From IMG/VR virus record IMGVR_UViG_3300007734_000761, positions 112,312-176,311 of that record: a stretch of DNA of 64,000 nt; one strand, written 5' to 3'. A model generated the notes under the pieces. That model saw only the letters and a list, made by a program, of their open reading frames with translations. It had not been told where the DNA came from and searched no databases. The stretch is from a virus. A program made the position numbers and the translations under genes. Shown here one piece after another: positions 33,667 through 42,900 of the stretch; position 1 is the first letter of the stretch; each line of letters starts with the position of its first letter.

Positions 33667-34505
33667 GGTTTAGCAAATGTTTTTACTGCTCCTACTGCTT
33701 CTCTATAATTTAGAGGTTTAATAATTTTTAAAAACTTTTCAACAGTTTTAAATTGATCCTTAATATTTTTAACAGCATCACTAAATTTCTTCTCTGCTGC
33801 TTTTTTCTTTTCTTCTTTTGCCTTTAAAGTTTCAGGATCTGGTAAGTCTTTTGATGTTTTTACATCAGAAGGTTGGGGTTTACTGAAACTAGATCTGTAT
33901 TTTTCTGGATCTGTTTGTATTAACTGTTTAAAGTAATCTTCTAATTCACCTGACTTTAGTACTTTTTCAAATTTATTAACATTTGCTTTTTCAGCAGGTG
34001 ATAATTCTGTTTGAACAACTAAATACTCAATACCAGGAATGCTTTTATAGCTACTTATTTGGTTATATACTTTAGCCCAATTATTTAACACAACTTCTTT
34101 AGGTAATTTTCTACTTCTATTAAAATTTCTTAAAAAGCTAACAATAGGACTTCCGTAAAGTGTAATAACCATTACTTTATAACCATTTTGTTGTGCGTTA
34201 CTCACAATTTCTGCTGTTTCTTTAAAATTTTGTCCTGTAGTATCATAAATAAAATTTTGTTTTTTACTAATAGCATCAGGAATAGCCTTAGTTCTTATAA
34301 TAATATTATTTTTACTTATGTTAGGTCTATCAGGATCATCTTCTGGATTAAAAGTATCAGGATTGAATACTCTAAAATCTGAAGGTATATTTCTTACTAA
34401 ATCATTTATTAAAGTTGATTTACCCATTCCTGCTGCTCCTGATAGAATTATTGCTTTTGGTTGTGTGCCAAAAACTTCTAATAACAAAGACTGCAGATTA
34501 ATCAT
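33663..34505 (-). CDS. Tagged P-loop kinase, zeta-toxin/AAA_33-like
   Basis: 280 residues. Starts with the tag MINLQSLLLE|VFG. Walker A IILSGAAGMGKST follows at ~19-31, then DTFNPEDDPD, FIYDTTGQNFKETA, MVITLYGSPIVSFLRNFNRS and a Lys-rich C-terminal helix. The layout resembles zeta-toxin or polynucleotide-kinase-like P-loop kinases; the substrate is unknown. An ATATTTAT box lies 4 nt before the ATG. The overlap with the four-domain gene suggests co-production. The tag suggests this kinase is packaged in the head (inference). Confidence 0.68.
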   Translation of the reverse strand: MINLQSLLLEVFGTQPKAIILSGAAGMGKSTLINDLVRNIPSDFRVFNPDTFNPEDDPDRPNISKNNIIIRTKAIPDAISKKQNFIYDTTGQNFKETAEIVSNAQQNGYKVMVITLYGSPIVSFLRNFNRSRKLPKEVVLNNWAKVYNQISSYKSIPGIEYLVVQTELSPAEKANVNKFEKVLKSGELEDYFKQLIQTDPEKYRSSFSKPQPSDVKTSKDLPDPETLKAKEEKKKAAEKKFSDAVKNIKDQFKTVEKFLKIIKPLNYREAVGAVKTFAKP

Positions 34506-34509
34506 ACAT

Positions 34510-34517
34510 ATAAATAT
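34510..34517 (-). promoter_or_regulatory. Junction box before tagged kinase
   Basis: Minus CATATTTATA, 4 nt before the ATG. Confidence 0.5.
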
Positions 34518-34518
34518 G

Positions 34519-35301
34519 TTACATTTCTAGTTTTACTGATGTAGGTAATTTTTCAAATAAAGGTTTTTGATCTGGGTTTTCTAATATATAAATGTCGTAA
34601 ATATTTTTAAACATAGTAAAGTAGTCTTCTAATGGTTTTTCAGGTTGAACAATTTCCCAACCATTGCCTTGCAATTTACCTTCTTTACCTTTTCGCTTAC
34701 TACTTTTTAACCATAAAATCCCACTTTCTTCAATTTTTACATCGCTGTGTTCATTCCAAGCATTAGCATAAGCTGATAACTGGAGATTGTGACTAGTATG
34801 TAAACTATTACTTGTTTTAGTATCTAATAACCAAACTTTATCGTTCATTTTTACTACTAAGTCACAAGTTCCAGCATATTTGTGTTCATGACTCAATAAA
34901 TGTATTTCACTAGCTATTAATTCTGGTTTGCAAGTATTCCAAAAATCACTAAATTTCAAAATCATTTTCCAAACTTCTAAACTATAATTAGCTCGTTTGT
35001 TTTCATCTACCCAAACAATTTCTTCACCTTTTAAAAATCTTTCAATAGCATCATGAACTTGAGTTCCTTCTTCACTAGCTCTTCTAACAATAATATCACT
35101 GTTATGACCTACATCTTTCAACCAACTTTCAAAAAATTTATTTTTAGGATAAAAACCTAAAACTGTAGTTACAGAAGGATAATAGTCTCCATTTTCTGTT
35201 TTGTAAAATCGAGAATCTAAAAAGTTAATTTGTTCTCCTTCGTGTTCAACAATCCTTTTTAAATAAGGATGTTTCTCAATGTTGTGGCCTTTTTCTATCA
35301 T
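34519..35301 (-). CDS. RecB/Cas4-like PD-(D/E)XK nuclease
   Basis: 260 residues. Motifs in order: GTQVHDAIERFL, HEHKYAGTCDLVV (motif-II Asp), VWLLDTKTS (D-x-K) and LQLSAYANAW (Q...Y). This is the RecB-family nuclease pattern. It overlaps the primase gene by 4 nt, so a replication or recombination role is likely. No helicase domain is attached. Confidence 0.75.
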   Translation of the reverse strand: MIEKGHNIEKHPYLKRIVEHEGEQINFLDSRFYKTENGDYYPSVTTVLGFYPKNKFFESWLKDVGHNSDIIVRRASEEGTQVHDAIERFLKGEEIVWVDENKRANYSLEVWKMILKFSDFWNTCKPELIASEIHLLSHEHKYAGTCDLVVKMNDKVWLLDTKTSNSLHTSHNLQLSAYANAWNEHSDVKIEESGILWLKSSKRKGKEGKLQGNGWEIVQPEKPLEDYFTMFKNIYDIYILENPDQKPLFEKLPTSVKLEM

Positions 35302-36224
35302 ATATTCATTTTAAGTAACATAATGTCACTAAAAGTTAGTGGATTAGCATTATGTAATTTTTTTGTAAAAGTTTCAAAACCCATTTCACTTGGATCTTTA
35401 TCATCCATATCAACCCAATATACTTCTTTACCGTAATTCGTTAAGGTAAGCGCGTGATCTAACGCGTCTTTTTTAGCATCGCGATCTAATGCGATATAAA
35501 TAGTTTTTACCGAAGATTCAACGAGTTTCTTCATAAGAGCATTAGAAATACTTTTACCAAAGAGAGGAATAGCGTTACGGCGCACAGAAATAGCATCAAA
35601 TGCTCCTTCAACAAGAATAATCGGCATCTCCCAAGATATGAGTGCCTCAAAACCAATAATCTCATTTTTGTTACATTTGGGTGTATCATACTTTCTACTA
35701 GCATTCGGATCCATAGTTCGAGCCACGAAATAGTTGATACTATAATTGTTATCATAAGAGGGAATAATGATGCTATTAGCATAAGGTCCAGTAGATGCAT
35801 ATCCTATGTTGTATTTTATAAGTTCAGTTTCAGTAATGCCTCGTTTTTTTAAATAAACTTTAGCTCTTCTTGCTTCTAAACTTGTGTCTGCTATTAAGTG
35901 TTTAAAATCTTTAGGTAATTGAACTTCTGTGTGTTCTACTTTTAAGTCTTCTTTAGGACTAACACCTAAAATACTTCTTAATTCAAGAGTTTTTTCTCTA
36001 GGTGTTTTTATTTTTTTAAATAAAGTCGGAAGTTTAAGTCCTTTAACGTTACAAACCCAACAGTGATAAGGATTTTCACCTTTTAAATTAGTTTGTAGTT
36101 TTACTTCTAATTTAGGTTTATGATGGTTACAAAAAGGACAATTAAAGGCATAATTACCACTACTAGACTTTTTGCCTTTACCTAATACGCTTTCAAGACA
36201 GTTTAATAATAGTATGTTATCCAT
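35298..36224 (-). CDS. DNA primase, DnaG-type (T4 gp61-like)
   Basis: About 308 residues from ATG 36224 (MDNILLLNCLESVLGKGKK). The 36260 start would pass back through the terminator region, so I reject it. An N-terminal zinc finger CPFC...CWVC (residues ~29-60) is followed by the Toprim signature ILVEGAFDAIS and an IYIALDRDAK acidic pair. It makes RNA primers for lagging-strand synthesis. It lies right after a minus-strand terminator, so it probably has its own promoter in the short AT-rich gap 36225-36240. Confidence 0.88.
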   Translation of the reverse strand: MDNILLLNCLESVLGKGKKSSSGNYAFNCPFCNHHKPKLEVKLQTNLKGENPYHCWVCNVKGLKLPTLFKKIKTPREKTLELRSILGVSPKEDLKVEHTEVQLPKDFKHLIADTSLEARRAKVYLKKRGITETELIKYNIGYASTGPYANSIIIPSYDNNYSINYFVARTMDPNASRKYDTPKCNKNEIIGFEALISWEMPIILVEGAFDAISVRRNAIPLFGKSISNALMKKLVESSVKTIYIALDRDAKKDALDHALTLTNYGKEVYWVDMDDKDPSEMGFETFTKKLHNANPLTFSDIMLLKMNI

Positions 36225-36239
36225 TATTAATACTATAAT

Positions 36240-36263
36240 AAAAAAGGCTTGGAAAACCAAGCC
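36240..36263 (-). terminator. Rho-independent terminator upstream of the primase gene
   Basis: Minus strand GGCTTGG, loop TTTT, CCAAGCC followed by six T. It ends transcripts of the tail/GIY-YIG operon before the primase gene. Confidence 0.9.
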
Positions 36264-36293
36264 CTTAATCTTATTTATTTTAATATTTAATGT

Positions 36294-36779
36294 TTATAAA
36301 TCAATTATATGAATTAAACCACTTTTTGGATAAGTATGTTCTTTACCATCATTTTTTTTCATTATAATATTATCTCCATCAATTTTGGTAATTCTACCTA
36401 CTTGTTGTCTAACACTATTCATATCTTTATATGACATTTTAGGTAAAACATTTAAACCTACTTTTAAATCTGCCATTTGGTTTGATTTTGGTTGGTCCAT
36501 TCCAAAGGGTTTTGTTACATCTTTAAGATAAAAGAATGGTATTTTTTCTTCTTTTAATCCTATTTTTTTATCTCCAAAAGCATCATTAATTGCATCCCAA
36601 TCATCATGACTTACAGAAATTTTCTTTTTAGAACCATCTTCAAACTCAACATTATATGATTTGTCACCATTTTGTGTAGCATTTTTAATTGTTTTTCCTT
36701 CACATTTAACTTCACTTAGTTGAGATTGTGGAGTTAATTTGTTTTCAATTAAAAACTTTTTTAAGTCAAAATTATCCAT
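36294..36779 (-). CDS. Small protein with tag-like N-terminus
   Basis: 161 residues beginning MDNFDLKKFLIE|NKLTPQSQLSE|VK, a hydrophobic/charged N-terminus with L-x-E at Glu12 and Glu23. It has two predicted beta domains (SYNVEFEDGSKKKISVSHDD; QQVGRITKIDGDNIIMKKND), the second SH3/KOW-like in pattern. Possibly a further head-targeted small domain protein. A junction box lies 4 nt upstream and overlaps the stop of the upstream gene. It is followed by a terminator. Confidence 0.55.
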   Translation of the reverse strand: MDNFDLKKFLIENKLTPQSQLSEVKCEGKTIKNATQNGDKSYNVEFEDGSKKKISVSHDDWDAINDAFGDKKIGLKEEKIPFFYLKDVTKPFGMDQPKSNQMADLKVGLNVLPKMSYKDMNSVRQQVGRITKIDGDNIIMKKNDGKEHTYPKSGLIHIIDL

Positions 36780-36783
36780 AGTA

Positions 36784-36791
36784 ATAAATAT
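36784..36791 (-). promoter_or_regulatory. Junction box before 36294-36779
   Basis: Minus AATATTTATT, 4 nt before the ATG; overlaps the upstream stop. Confidence 0.5.
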
Positions 36792-37255
36792 TATTCAAAG
36801 TCTCTTCGGTAGAATTTTCCTAAAATGTTATCGCAATAACATAGATTATCTTGTAAACAGCCGTTTTCCATTTGGGCTTTTACTTCATAATATGTTAAAA
36901 GTTTTTTATTAGAAACAATGTAAAGTATTTCTCTAGAAAATTCAGTGTCTAATTTACCTTTTTTAAATTCTAAAAAATCTTTACTTGAACCCCAATATTC
37001 TAACCAGTCACTTTCTTTTTGAACTACTTTTGTAGTTGATCTTCTACCAGGGCCAGTTTGTTCTAATATTTCTTTTTTAGTAAGTTTTTTCTTTATGTTG
37101 TGGAAAAGAACTTTTTTACCAACATAATATCGTTTTGTTTCTTTATGGATTATTTTATAAATAAACCCATAAGTGTTTTCAGGAAAATCTGAAAGTTCGT
37201 TGAAATATTTAATATCTCCTTTTTTAAAAGTAAACCACATGCTATGAGCGTTCAT
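36791..37255 (-). CDS. GIY-YIG (SegE-like) endonuclease
   Basis: 154 residues. YGFIYKI and YYVGKK form the GIY-YIG core at the N-terminus, followed by LEQTGPGRRSTTK, SDWLEYWGSS, a possible metal-binding Glu in LTYYEVKAQ and DNILGKFYRRDF near the end. The pattern matches T4 SegE-like GIY-YIG proteins, some of which act as free-standing homing nucleases. I see no sign that it interrupts another gene. Confidence 0.65.
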   Translation of the reverse strand: MNAHSMWFTFKKGDIKYFNELSDFPENTYGFIYKIIHKETKRYYVGKKVLFHNIKKKLTKKEILEQTGPGRRSTTKVVQKESDWLEYWGSSKDFLEFKKGKLDTEFSREILYIVSNKKLLTYYEVKAQMENGCLQDNLCYCDNILGKFYRRDFE

Positions 37256-37256
37256 T

Positions 37257-38213
37257 TTACCAATCTAATTTTACCAAAAATGTCAAGTCTGTTGCGTTTG
37301 AAAGCGGAACAGGTTGTGACATTTTTGCTACGGCCAATAATTGATTTGAGTCATTGTAAAAACCTAATGATCCTACGTAAGGACTGAAATAACTAGCTGT
37401 TGCAAAATCTTTTAATTGATTGTCTGGGTATGTATAGTAAGTGCCTGAGTAATTGTAAGGTATTGTACTAGAAGTAATCCACACAGATGCTGATTCATAA
37501 ATAAATCCGAAAGATCCGGTTGTTAATGTTGGATTATAACTTGTATTGAATTCATAATCTTTTACTCTACAAACCATATTTTGTTCGTAAAGTATATAGC
37601 TATTTTGAAATTGTATATTATTAAAAGAAGCTGACATTTTAGTCAATACTCCTAATCCTTGTTCGTAGAATATATTTCCTACACAACTACTTTGTGAAAC
37701 TATTATTCCTACTGAGCCAGTAAAACTAGATCCTGACCATCTTAAATTATATTCTCCATCATCATAAATAAATCCTCCACCACTTACTGCTGCTTGAAAA
37801 GTTGTAGGAATTATTTTATTAGAATATAATGTATTAGGAATATTAATTGTTTGAATACTACTTGTGTAAAAATTCTTTTCTATTGAATATAAATTTCCTA
37901 ATCTTAAAGCACCACTAACTGCATAATCTGTTGAAGTTAAATTTACTGTGTAATTTACAGTTTGATAATATGAAGATGTAGATAAAGAATTTACTGGGTA
38001 ATATTCAGGGTAGTAATTAACTAATACTGATTTATAAATTAAATTACTATAATTATAATCTAATTTATTTATAGAACTAGTATAACTTCCTGTTTGAAAA
38101 AAGATACCGTATTCTGTAAAATCAGATGCAGTGACAGACCATAACTTATTAGCTTCATAAGGTATAGTAAAGACGTCACTTACATTTAATCTTTTTAATA
38201 CGGTATCAGACAT
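37257..38213 (-). CDS. Tail/baseplate structural protein, paralogue 1
   Basis: 318 residues, rich in Ser, Tyr and Asn, mostly beta. The N-terminus LNVSDVFTIPYEANKLWSVT resembles a marine T4-like tail protein family. The C-terminus GFYNDSNQLLAVAKMSQPV pairs it with the next gene (GLYNDSNELLAVAKLSKPL). Abuts its neighbours by TAATG-type junctions. Likely a baseplate or fibre-attachment component; exact role unknown. Confidence 0.6.
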   Translation of the reverse strand: MSDTVLKRLNVSDVFTIPYEANKLWSVTASDFTEYGIFFQTGSYTSSINKLDYNYSNLIYKSVLVNYYPEYYPVNSLSTSSYYQTVNYTVNLTSTDYAVSGALRLGNLYSIEKNFYTSSIQTINIPNTLYSNKIIPTTFQAAVSGGGFIYDDGEYNLRWSGSSFTGSVGIIVSQSSCVGNIFYEQGLGVLTKMSASFNNIQFQNSYILYEQNMVCRVKDYEFNTSYNPTLTTGSFGFIYESASVWITSSTIPYNYSGTYYTYPDNQLKDFATASYFSPYVGSLGFYNDSNQLLAVAKMSQPVPLSNATDLTFLVKLDW

Positions 38214-39238
38214 TAATAATCAAGTTTTACTCTAACTAAAGTTTCTTTAGTAAAGTCTTTTTGTAAAGGTTTACTTAATTTAGCAACTGCTAATAACTCA
38301 TTACTGTCATTGTATAAGCCAATAGCAGTAATATAAGTTACAGGACTATAAATTAATTGATTGTAAATTAAGTTTCCATCACTATCAATAATAGTAGGAT
38401 TTGCTGTATAGTTGTATTCAGCATTTTTAGCTCTACAGAAAATAAAATTACTACTTAATACTTCAGCAGCTTGTAAACTAAAAGCTCCACTACTACTAAT
38501 TAACTGGTAAACAGTTCTGTTATTTGGATTATAAAAAGGACTTGGAGGAGTTGTACTAGCAGGAGTTCTATTCCACCCAATTTCCAATCCAGCACTACCT
38601 GTAGGACACTGTAAAGCCATTGGATTTAACATAATAAGACCCATATCTGGGAATACATAACCATAACTTCCTGATACTGTTCCAGCTGAGCTAAATACAC
38701 TTCCTTGACTACCACTTACTAAAGTATAATATTGAGTATTATTAATAAAAGTAGCAGTAGATTGAATTTGACTATTATCTGTTAAAGTAATTTGATTTGA
38801 ACCTGTTTTTAAAGTTAATGTTAAACTTCCTGGATTAAAACTTTGTTTATATCTTCCTCGTGCTACTGTTATTACAATAATATCGTCTGAGCCTGATACT
38901 GTATCAAACATAAACTTGCTGTTTTCATCTCCTAAAATTAAAGCTCTATATTGTCCATATATGTCTTTAGTAGGTGTATAAGTAGGAGCAGCAGCATTAA
39001 AGTAATAACTTCCAGATCCTAAAATATTACCATAAGCAATAGCAAATTGATTTTCTGCTGTATTTAAAGTAGATGCTGTTTGATATACATTTAAGTAAAA
39101 AGCTCCAGTTGAACCCGTTGATTGAGCTGAACTTGTAAAAAATTGGGTTAGAGTATATTGATTGTTGGTCCAAGCAGCTGAAACTACTACTTCGCTACTT
39201 ACTACTTGATCGTCTAACGTTAATACAGAATATGACAT
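38213..39238 (-). CDS. Tail/baseplate structural protein, paralogue 2
   Basis: 341 residues, Ser/Thr/Gly-rich beta protein. Its C-terminal ~30 residues (NDSNELLAVAKLSKPL...VRVKLDY) match those of the preceding paralogue, suggesting the same docking site with divergent bodies. It overlaps the next gene's end by 1 nt in a TAATG junction. Confidence 0.6.
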   Translation of the reverse strand: MSYSVLTLDDQVVSSEVVVSAAWTNNQYTLTQFFTSSAQSTGSTGAFYLNVYQTASTLNTAENQFAIAYGNILGSGSYYFNAAAPTYTPTKDIYGQYRALILGDENSKFMFDTVSGSDDIIVITVARGRYKQSFNPGSLTLTLKTGSNQITLTDNSQIQSTATFINNTQYYTLVSGSQGSVFSSAGTVSGSYGYVFPDMGLIMLNPMALQCPTGSAGLEIGWNRTPASTTPPSPFYNPNNRTVYQLISSSGAFSLQAAEVLSSNFIFCRAKNAEYNYTANPTIIDSDGNLIYNQLIYSPVTYITAIGLYNDSNELLAVAKLSKPLQKDFTKETLVRVKLDY

Positions 39239-39240
39239 TA

Positions 39241-39906
39241 TTATTGTTTTTTATTAACTGTGAATGGAATACTAACTCTTGCTCCTGAATTTCTACCAAC
39301 AAAAGTAATTGTTGTAGTTACAATAGTTGTTCCTGAAGGGAAAATATCGTTTAAACTAGTAGCTGTTAATGTAAATGAAGTTCCAATTTGTGAAATACTT
39401 AAAGGAGCACCAGATGTTGTTGGGGTTGGTGTTAAACTTGGTAAGGCTGTTGTATTAACTCCAGTACCTGTAAAACTTCCTACTAAGTTTTGGTTTGAGA
39501 TTGTTGCTAAATAACCTAAAGGTTCAACACTTTCAATAGTACCTAAATAGTTTAATGTAGTAGGATTAATGACAATTGTAGCTCCTTGTTGTAAACTAAT
39601 ACTTGCTCTACCTCCAATATTCAATACCGGTAATTTAGCAGTACCACGAGGTAAAGTTACTAATTGATATTTCATATCTTGAGTATTATCTACAAAAGCC
39701 TGTAATAAAGGCATAGCTTCAATAGCTTCTCCATAATATGCTGATCCAGAAGGATGATTTGGATTATAAAGTGTATAATCAATTTCATCATCTGATAATG
39801 AAAATTGAGTAATTCTGAATGAACCATCATTGCGAGCTAAAAGCTCTCTGCCTTTTGTTGTTAGAACCGCATCTACGGTTACATATTCATTATTTAAGTA
39901 TGCCAT
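39241..39906 (-). CDS. Tail structural protein
   Basis: 221 residues. The N-terminus (AYLNNEYVTVDAVLTTKGRE, LLARNDGSFRITQF, DDEIDYTLYNPNHP) is a conserved start found in tail proteins of marine T4-like phages. The C-terminal ~70 residues form a Thr/Ser-rich beta domain. A box at 39917-39924 lies 10 nt before the ATG and includes the stop codon of the upstream giant gene. Confidence 0.65.
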   Translation of the reverse strand: MAYLNNEYVTVDAVLTTKGRELLARNDGSFRITQFSLSDDEIDYTLYNPNHPSGSAYYGEAIEAMPLLQAFVDNTQDMKYQLVTLPRGTAKLPVLNIGGRASISLQQGATIVINPTTLNYLGTIESVEPLGYLATISNQNLVGSFTGTGVNTTALPSLTPTPTTSGAPLSISQIGTSFTLTATSLNDIFPSGTTIVTTTITFVGRNSGARVSIPFTVNKKQ

Positions 39907-39916
39907 ATTGTGTTAT

Positions 39917-39924
39917 ATAAATAT
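39917..39924 (-). promoter_or_regulatory. Junction box before 39241-39906
   Basis: Minus AATATTTATA, 10 nt before the ATG; overlaps the upstream stop. Confidence 0.5.
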
Positions 39925-42900
39925 TATGGGATTAAAAGTTTTGATGATAGACTTGATATTATGTTTGGTAAATTATTTTTTAGTGTAGAGCTCATGTATT
40001 TAGGTAATATAAATGATGGTGCTAAACCTGGTTGAGATTTAACGGGGTTATTATTTAATATAATATAACCTGGGTCAGAAACCAAACGTCTTATAGCAAA
40101 ATAATCTAAATTTTGTCCTTGTGGAGTTCTATCTAAATATAAGAATAAAGGTGAAGCATAAGATATACTTGTAGCTCCGCTAAAATTATATGTAACACTC
40201 GCTGATACAAATGTATAACTATTTAATGTATCAGCGTTATATGGATCTCCTACATAACCTGCTTTAAGAATTAAAACATCAGCTGAGTTTGAGGCTGTTA
40301 TTCCAGCAAAAGTACTAGAATAAAGTGCTGCAGATTTACTAACATTAAAAACAGCAGAAGCAGAAAATGCAAATCCTGTTGGTGTTTTAGTAGTAAATGA
40401 TGAAGTTACTATATAAATGTTAGTTAATGTATTACCTCCAAGAGGAGCAGAAGAAGTGAAATTAAAAGTAACTCCATTAACACCAAAAGAACCTATACCA
40501 GTTGAAGTAGCACTAGCAGAAGCATATGTTAGGCTTCCACTTACTGATCCTGTTGTTATTAACTGGTTTATAGAATTTATTGATGAAGATAAAATTGTAT
40601 AAACTTGATTTTCATTTCCACCAAATCTTATTTGATCATAAGATTCTATAGTAAAAGGTAAAGGATTATTAAATCCACTTCCTGTTCCGTTTGTTACAAC
40701 AGGAATCTGAGCATAACCAGGTCCGTAGTAATAACTTAATGCTGTTGAAGCTGTTAAAACTGTTCCTTCAAAACTACTTGTAAAATAATAACTACTTGTT
40801 ACTACTGGTGCTGTATTTGATGCTCCTGCAGTTATTATAAAATAAGTATCTGTAGGAGATGTTCCATTTACTATATGTAAATTATTTCTTTTACCTGGAG
40901 TGTCATTACACTCGTATGTTACATAAAATTGGTCTCCTTGTAAATATGTAGTTGTTGTTTTTAATTGAACTAAAGCATATTGATTTCCACCTATATTTGT
41001 TGTATCTGATGATAATATAGTTCCATTTTTGTATAATTTAGTAGTTATTCCTGTTATTTGTCCTGCATTATCATTATAATAATATACAGATCCAGTAAGT
41101 TGTACTTGATTATTGAAATTTCCAGGAGCTGTATAAGTATATGGAGACCATCCTCCAGCATCATCTTTAATAATTGTAGTATATTTTATTCCTTCAAAAT
41201 TTACAGGAACATAATCTCCATTAGGAACGTTTTTAATATATGTTTCTATATTTGTTAAAAACCCATCAATACTAGCGAAAGACATTGTAGGACGGAATCC
41301 GGGTTGTAAATAAGAAGTATTCCATGATCCCGTATCTGAATATATTACGGTTTCAAGTCGTTTTAATGGTTGATAAACAGTTGTATCAAAATCTTGGTTA
41401 ATACTTCCACTACCATTATATATAGCAACAGCTACTGGTGAATTACTTCCAAAATTTTGGTCTGTATTATACCAATAAGAAGAACTTTGTTCTGGTTTGA
41501 ATATACTTCCTGTATTATCTATTAAATATTTTACGTGATATTCAGTACTACCGTATCTATTAGCTAAAGTATTTTGAGCAGTATCTACGAAAAGAATATA
41601 TTCTTGAGTTTGTTCAACGTTTGGAAGAGAATTATTTCCTAAAAATGTTGTATCATAAGTAATAATACTAGAAGTAGTAGAAAAAGTTTGGTTAAAATCT
41701 AAAGCCGTTGTTGAACTACCTATTTCTCTACTTTTAACATATCCAGCATCACTTAAATTAGTATCTTGCCATTCAATAGAAGATGAAAATTGAGTAAATA
41801 CTCTATTATCTACTTGTCTTATAAAACCATTAAAATCTACTTGAAAATTATTTGCTGGTGCTGAAGTAGCGCAAAATCCTAAAGTATCATATCCTAAAGA
41901 ATTTTCTATAGCTTCTACATAAATAAAGTTAGGACCATAATTTGGAAAAGGAGTTGAATTAATAACATCACATAATACTGGTGTTCCACTACAATTTACA
42001 TAATTAAAGTAAATAGGATTATTAGCTTGAGAGGGTGTTCCACCTTGAGTTCCTAAATTCCATACTTTATATCTAACACAATTACCTAAAGCATTTGTAT
42101 TAATAGATTGTGATGTTGGTAATTTTTTAAATTTAAATTGAGATTGAGTGTTTGGAACAACATTATTATCTAAAGCATCCCATCCTTCATATTGTTCTAC
42201 AAAAGCTTGTCCTTCATTAAATCTTCCTAAGTCTTGTAAATAAAAATTTGTACTACCTATTGTAGTTACTTTGTCTTTACATGCTGTTAATTGTACTACT
42301 CTTTGTGTAATTCCAGAGTCTACTTTAGTTTCTCCATTACAGTCAACCCAAACAATTTGTCCATCTGTAGTAACTTGATATTGATGACAATCACAAATAG
42401 CTCTAGTAAATGGGTTATTTTGGTCATAGGCACTCCAAATTTCAATAAAACTTCCACTTAATTCACCATCAAAAAACGCTTCATTTATAGCTGAATTTCT
42501 CGAACAGCAATAATCTCCTGAATTAGATCCTACAATAGCTACTGTTTCTGTTTGACCATCATAAGAAGCTGTGTTAATTGTAGGTTCATATCTTCTTGTT
42601 TTACTTCTTTCAAGAATATGGGGTTTAATTACAACACCAGAAGCATTATTTGCTCTACCAGGGATATAAGTTTCTAAATATCTAAATAAAGATTTATGAT
42701 AAGTTTCAATTAATTGAATAAAATCTTTATAATTGTAAGGACTAATATATTTTTCAAAGTAATCCTCTTGTAGTGTTTCTAAACCAGGATAATAATTTAA
42801 ATCACTGTATCTTGGGTCCCCTATTATTTGATCTAAATTATATGTAGTACCTAATTGAGCTATAATATCATTATTTATTTGATCTTGTGGACTAAAACCA

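Noticed and set aside
36225-36260. Upstream start for the primase
   Set aside because: It lies across the terminator stem; ATG 36224 begins the conserved region.
36791-37255. Intron-encoded homing nuclease
   Set aside because: The gene is intact between intact neighbours in the operon, with no split gene visible.
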